In this document: positions 61,669 through 64,000 of the stretch, piece after piece
Layout of the letters: each line of letters begins with the position of its first letter
Position numbering within the stretch: position 1 is the first letter of the stretch
Source of the DNA: Clostridium pasteurianum BC1
GTDB lineage: Bacteria; Bacillota; Clostridia; Clostridiales; Clostridiaceae
Length of the DNA stretch: 64,000 bases
NCBI RefSeq assembly: GCF_000389635.1
Contig: NC_021182.1
Location: 4,753,925-4,817,924, forward strand
Direction: 5' to 3'
Translations under genes and position numbers: made by a program
Notes under the pieces: model-generated
Database searches by the model: none
Told to the model about the DNA's origin: nothing
What the model saw: only the letters and a program-made list of their open reading frames with translations

Positions 61669-62652
61669 TTAAGCCTCCATTTCTATTTTACTTTTGCCAA
61701 AGTTTTCTTCATATTTTGGACATCCAAAACGTTTTGCAAACCAATGTACAATAAATGGACACAAAATGGCTGATAAAACAGCCGCACAAGATATTTGTAC
61801 AGTTGCTAGCTTTACATAGCTACTAAAATTTGGCACTAATTGTCCAATCATTGTCGGAACTGCCACTGTATTACCAGCAACAGATACAGTGGCCATACCA
61901 CCATAACCTGGCCTTTTTAACAAAACTCTATCCACAATAAGCGCAACTGGTCCGGTTACAACCAGTACCATAATAAAGAGGAATATTCCACCAAAGCCTG
62001 AAACTATAATTTTCGAAAGATCAATATTTGACCCTAGAATAAAGCCCATAACCGGTAGTATTATTGCAATTCCATGTTTTGTTACTATTTTAATTTGGTT
62101 ATCAATAGTAGATAATATGATACCAATACATAGAGGCAATAAAATAGTTACATATTCTTGCCATCCAACTCCATTATTTCCTGAAATTCCAATAGTTAAT
62201 AGAGATAACATAGGACCGGAATTAAAATTAAATATTGGTCTTGCCACAAGATCTGCGTGATCTCCGTAGCTTTGTACTAGTCCCATATACAGACTGCTAT
62301 TGTTATTTGTTAAAGCGCATAAAATCGCCAAACTGCATGTCCCAAATATTCCTTTATATCCGAAATAATGCAATATGAGAAGATAGACTCCAGCACCTGC
62401 CAAGTACTTAAATAATACATGGCTTCCTCCACGTTTTAAAGATTCAGGTATGTCACTAACTCTCATTTGGGTCCCTGTAAAGAGTAATGTCAAAAACATC
62501 ATCACTCTTAATCCATCATTAGAGATTAAAGCTTGGCTATAACTTCCTATTCTCAAAACTGAAGGGCAAAATGTATTTAAAATAGCAGCTACAAATAGTG
62601 GTACAATCATTGTTCCTGCAGGAATTTTATTTACTTTTTCTAATAATTTCGT
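61669..62652 (-). CDS. kdgT: 2-keto-3-deoxygluconate permease, with ACG in place of the start codon
   Basis: 327 residues if read from ACG 62652. About ten membrane helices; KIPAGTMIVPLFVAAILNTFCP, NNNSSLYMGLVQSYGD, RPIFNFNSGPMLSLL and GFILGSNIDLSKI are KdgT motifs. KdgT proteins normally begin M-x-I-K-x-x-I-x-K-I-P-G-G; here the codon aligned with that Met is ACG, and AAGGGAG lies 8 nt before it. The first in-frame ATG (62610) would cut 14 conserved residues and has a poor SD. It imports KDG with a proton, fitting the uronate pathway at 20-29 kb. Confidence 0.85.
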   Translation of the reverse strand, partial: TKLLEKVNKIPAGTMIVPLFVAAILNTFCPSVLRIGSYSQALISNDGLRVMMFLTLLFTGTQMRVSDIPESLKRGGSHVLFKYLAGAGVYLLILHYFGYKGIFGTCSLAILCALTNNNSSLYMGLVQSYGDHADLVARPIFNFNSGPMLSLLTIGISGNNGVGWQEYVTILLPLCIGIILSTIDNQIKIVTKHGIAIILPVMGFILGSNIDLSKIIVSGFGGIFLFIMVLVVTGPVALIVDRVLLKRPGYGGMATVSVAGNTVAVPTMIGQLVPNFSSYVKLATVQISCAAVLSAILCPFIVHWFAKRFGCPKYEENFGKSKIEMEA

Positions 62653-62881
62653 TTTTTTCTCTCCCTTCTAACTCAATAAATTACAATATTTATCATATCA
62701 TATTATTTTATAATAATCTTTAACTTAAGGTAAAGAATTCTCATATCCCCTATAGTTTGGAAATGAATAGTACTTAACTACAATCCCTAGATATGATAAA
62801 CTGTAGATAGTTATGTAAAATTTCTAGTAGTTGACTTATAAAAAAACAGATAAAAAGAGCATCATATTCTAATTACATGCG

Positions 62882-62912
62882 AAAAAGGTTATTTAGCTCA
62901 AATAACCTTTTT
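62882..62912 (-). terminator. Terminator overlapping the end of the LysM-GH18 gene
   Basis: AAAAAGGTTATTT and AAATAACCTTTTT pair around a 6-nt loop; the 5-prime arm encodes the last codons (KKVI) and includes the TGA stop. The 3-prime arm supplies the T-run. Confidence 0.88.
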
Positions 62913-64000
62913 AACATTGTACAAAGAATTTAAAACCAGCCAATTCTGAGGAAAGTATCGTCCTATGGTCCAATAGCTTACACCTGCAAGCCTAAACTCA
63001 TTAGCTAATTGAAGCTTTGCTCTGATACTTCTGGCATCCTCAAACCAAACTACATGCTCTCTTCCATTACTAGCATAATAATTAAAGTATGGAGCTTGAG
63101 ACAACCTATCATATTTTATTTCTGCACCTACTCTCGCTGCAAGATCAACTGCACCTACATTAGAAACAGTAGTTGCTCCAGTGCCTCTCTCATAGGGAAG
63201 TGTCCAATCGTATCCATAGTTTGGTATGCCCATTAATATTTTATCCCTAGGTATAGCAGTAACAGCATAATCTAAAACTCTTCTAACAGAATTAATAGGT
63301 GCTACTGCCATTGGAGGCCCATAAGTGTATCCCCATTCATAAGTCATCAGTATGACATGAGATACCAATTGCCCATGAACAGGGTAGTCATGTCCCTGAT
63401 ATAAAATCCCCTGTTGATTAGCTGATATTTTAGGAGCCAATGCAGTTGTAACTAAATACCCTAAAGGCTTTAATTTTTGCACAGCCTTCCTGAGAAAATT
63501 ATTATATAGTTCCCTGTCTTCCGGATATATATACTCAAAATCGATATCTAATCCGTAGTAATTTTTTGCCTTTAATGTTGCAATAACATTATTAAGCAGT
63601 GTATCCTGCAGCTGTTCACTTGACAAAATCCTACGTGCCAGATCACTGCTAAATCCACCTCCTGGCAAAAGATTACTTATAACCATAAGAGGCGCCACTT
63701 TAGCCTGCCTTGCTGCTTCAATTAAAGGAGTGTCATTAATCTCACTGAGGGAACCATCTTCCTTTACCTCATGACTGAATATACTTAGATATGTCAAACT
63801 AGACAAGGTCTTTTTCAAAACCTCCATACTTATATTTGGAAAAGCATATCCATTTACTTCAATAGTCCCAAACTTCCTTGTTCTAGATGGTATATTGAGT
63901 ATTTGTCCTGGATATATCAAAACAGCATTAGTTATTTGAGGATTTGCAGCAAGCAATTCATTAACGGTTAACCCATAAGCAGCTGCTATTGTATACAAGC
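62898..64000 (-). CDS. LysM-GH18 spore-type glycosidase (5-prime end outside window)
   Basis: At least 366 residues; the frame runs off the window, and the visible start is inside a LysM domain (TIAAAYGLTVNELLAANPQITNAVLIYPGQILNIP). The GH18 barrel has the catalytic YYGLDIDFEYI, HVILMTYEWGYTYGPP and VWFEDARSIRAKL. It resembles the 45994-47406 protein in architecture and much of its sequence, so the two are paralogues acting on spore peptidoglycan. It likely has one or more additional LysM repeats beyond the edge. Confidence 0.9.
   Translation of the reverse strand, partial: LYTIAAAYGLTVNELLAANPQITNAVLIYPGQILNIPSRTRKFGTIEVNGYAFPNISMEVLKKTLSSLTYLSIFSHEVKEDGSLSEINDTPLIEAARQAKVAPLMVISNLLPGGGFSSDLARRILSSEQLQDTLLNNVIATLKAKNYYGLDIDFEYIYPEDRELYNNFLRKAVQKLKPLGYLVTTALAPKISANQQGILYQGHDYPVHGQLVSHVILMTYEWGYTYGPPMAVAPINSVRRVLDYAVTAIPRDKILMGIPNYGYDWTLPYERGTGATTVSNVGAVDLAARVGAEIKYDRLSQAPYFNYYASNGREHVVWFEDARSIRAKLQLANEFRLAGVSYWTIGRYFPQNWLVLNSLYNVKKVI

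Noticed and set aside
1-64000. CRISPR arrays, tRNA or rRNA genes, prophage modules
   Set aside because: No regularly spaced direct repeats, cloverleaf sequences, rRNA segments or phage structural genes were found; the dispersed repeats are too few and too far apart for CRISPR.

Overview
The window is AT-rich DNA with strong Shine-Dalgarno sites (AGGAGG, GGGAGG), frequent TTG/GTG starts, Gram-positive two-component systems, LysM-GH18 spore-type glycosidases, a molbindin (Mop), glycyl-radical chemistry and nitrogenase-like genes. This points to an anaerobic spore-forming Clostridium (sensu stricto); the species cannot be fixed from sequence alone. It is chromosomal: no tRNA, rRNA, CRISPR array or prophage block was found.

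Layout. 0-7 kb: an MFS-like transporter, then a Bce-type ABC exporter (permease plus ATPase) with its two-component system, then a decayed MmyB-type regulator. 7-13 kb: an FMN reductase with its TetR regulator, molbindin, a Bcr/CflA-type MFS pump, and a second two-component system whose kinase and regulator genes are separated by a small repeat element. 13-17 kb: an ABC-2 exporter and a PadR/DUF1700/DUF4097 operon. 17-20 kb: a pair of nitrogenase component-1-like genes without a reductase gene. 20-30 kb: a glucuronate catabolic cluster (GPH symporter, UxuB-type SDR, uxuA, uxaC, Gfo/Idh oxidoreductase, sugar epimerase) with a divergent AraC regulator; an intact IS110-family element sits inside it. 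30-38 kb: thiamine-binding protein, peroxidase tpx, a small monooxygenase, a 2-hydroxyacid dehydrogenase, a duplicated HNH-like protein, an anti-sigma-like protein and lysine-riboswitch-controlled asd. 37-44 kb: two MarR/quinone-reductase modules flank a third two-component system with a beta-propeller lipoprotein. 44-54 kb: a short UvrC-like protein, LysM-GH18, an oxidoreductase, and a glycyl radical enzyme with its activase opposite a DeoR regulator. 53-64 kb: WYL regulator plus GyrI-like protein, a cyclase-fold protein, GNAT, HTH-DUF2087, DEAD-box helicase, cold-shock protein, aldo/keto reductase, a KdgT-type permease and a second LysM-GH18 cut by the window end.

Three flavodoxin-fold oxidoreductases each have a linked regulator gene and visible palindromic operators, suggesting parallel quinone/electrophile responses. 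The uronate genes convert glucuronate to 2-keto-3-deoxygluconate (KDG); the KDG kinase and aldolase are not here, but a KDG permease lies 35 kb away.

Most notable: the nitrogenase-like pair; a MITE-like repeat family with terminal inverted repeats (copies near 11.6, 40.6, 52.3 and 54.5 kb, one reduced to its ends, one supplying a kinase stop codon); a kdgT gene whose expected ATG is ACG; a MarR promoter predicted to give a leaderless mRNA with the operator in its spacer; and a glycyl radical enzyme of unassigned substrate. Several gene remnants show local decay.
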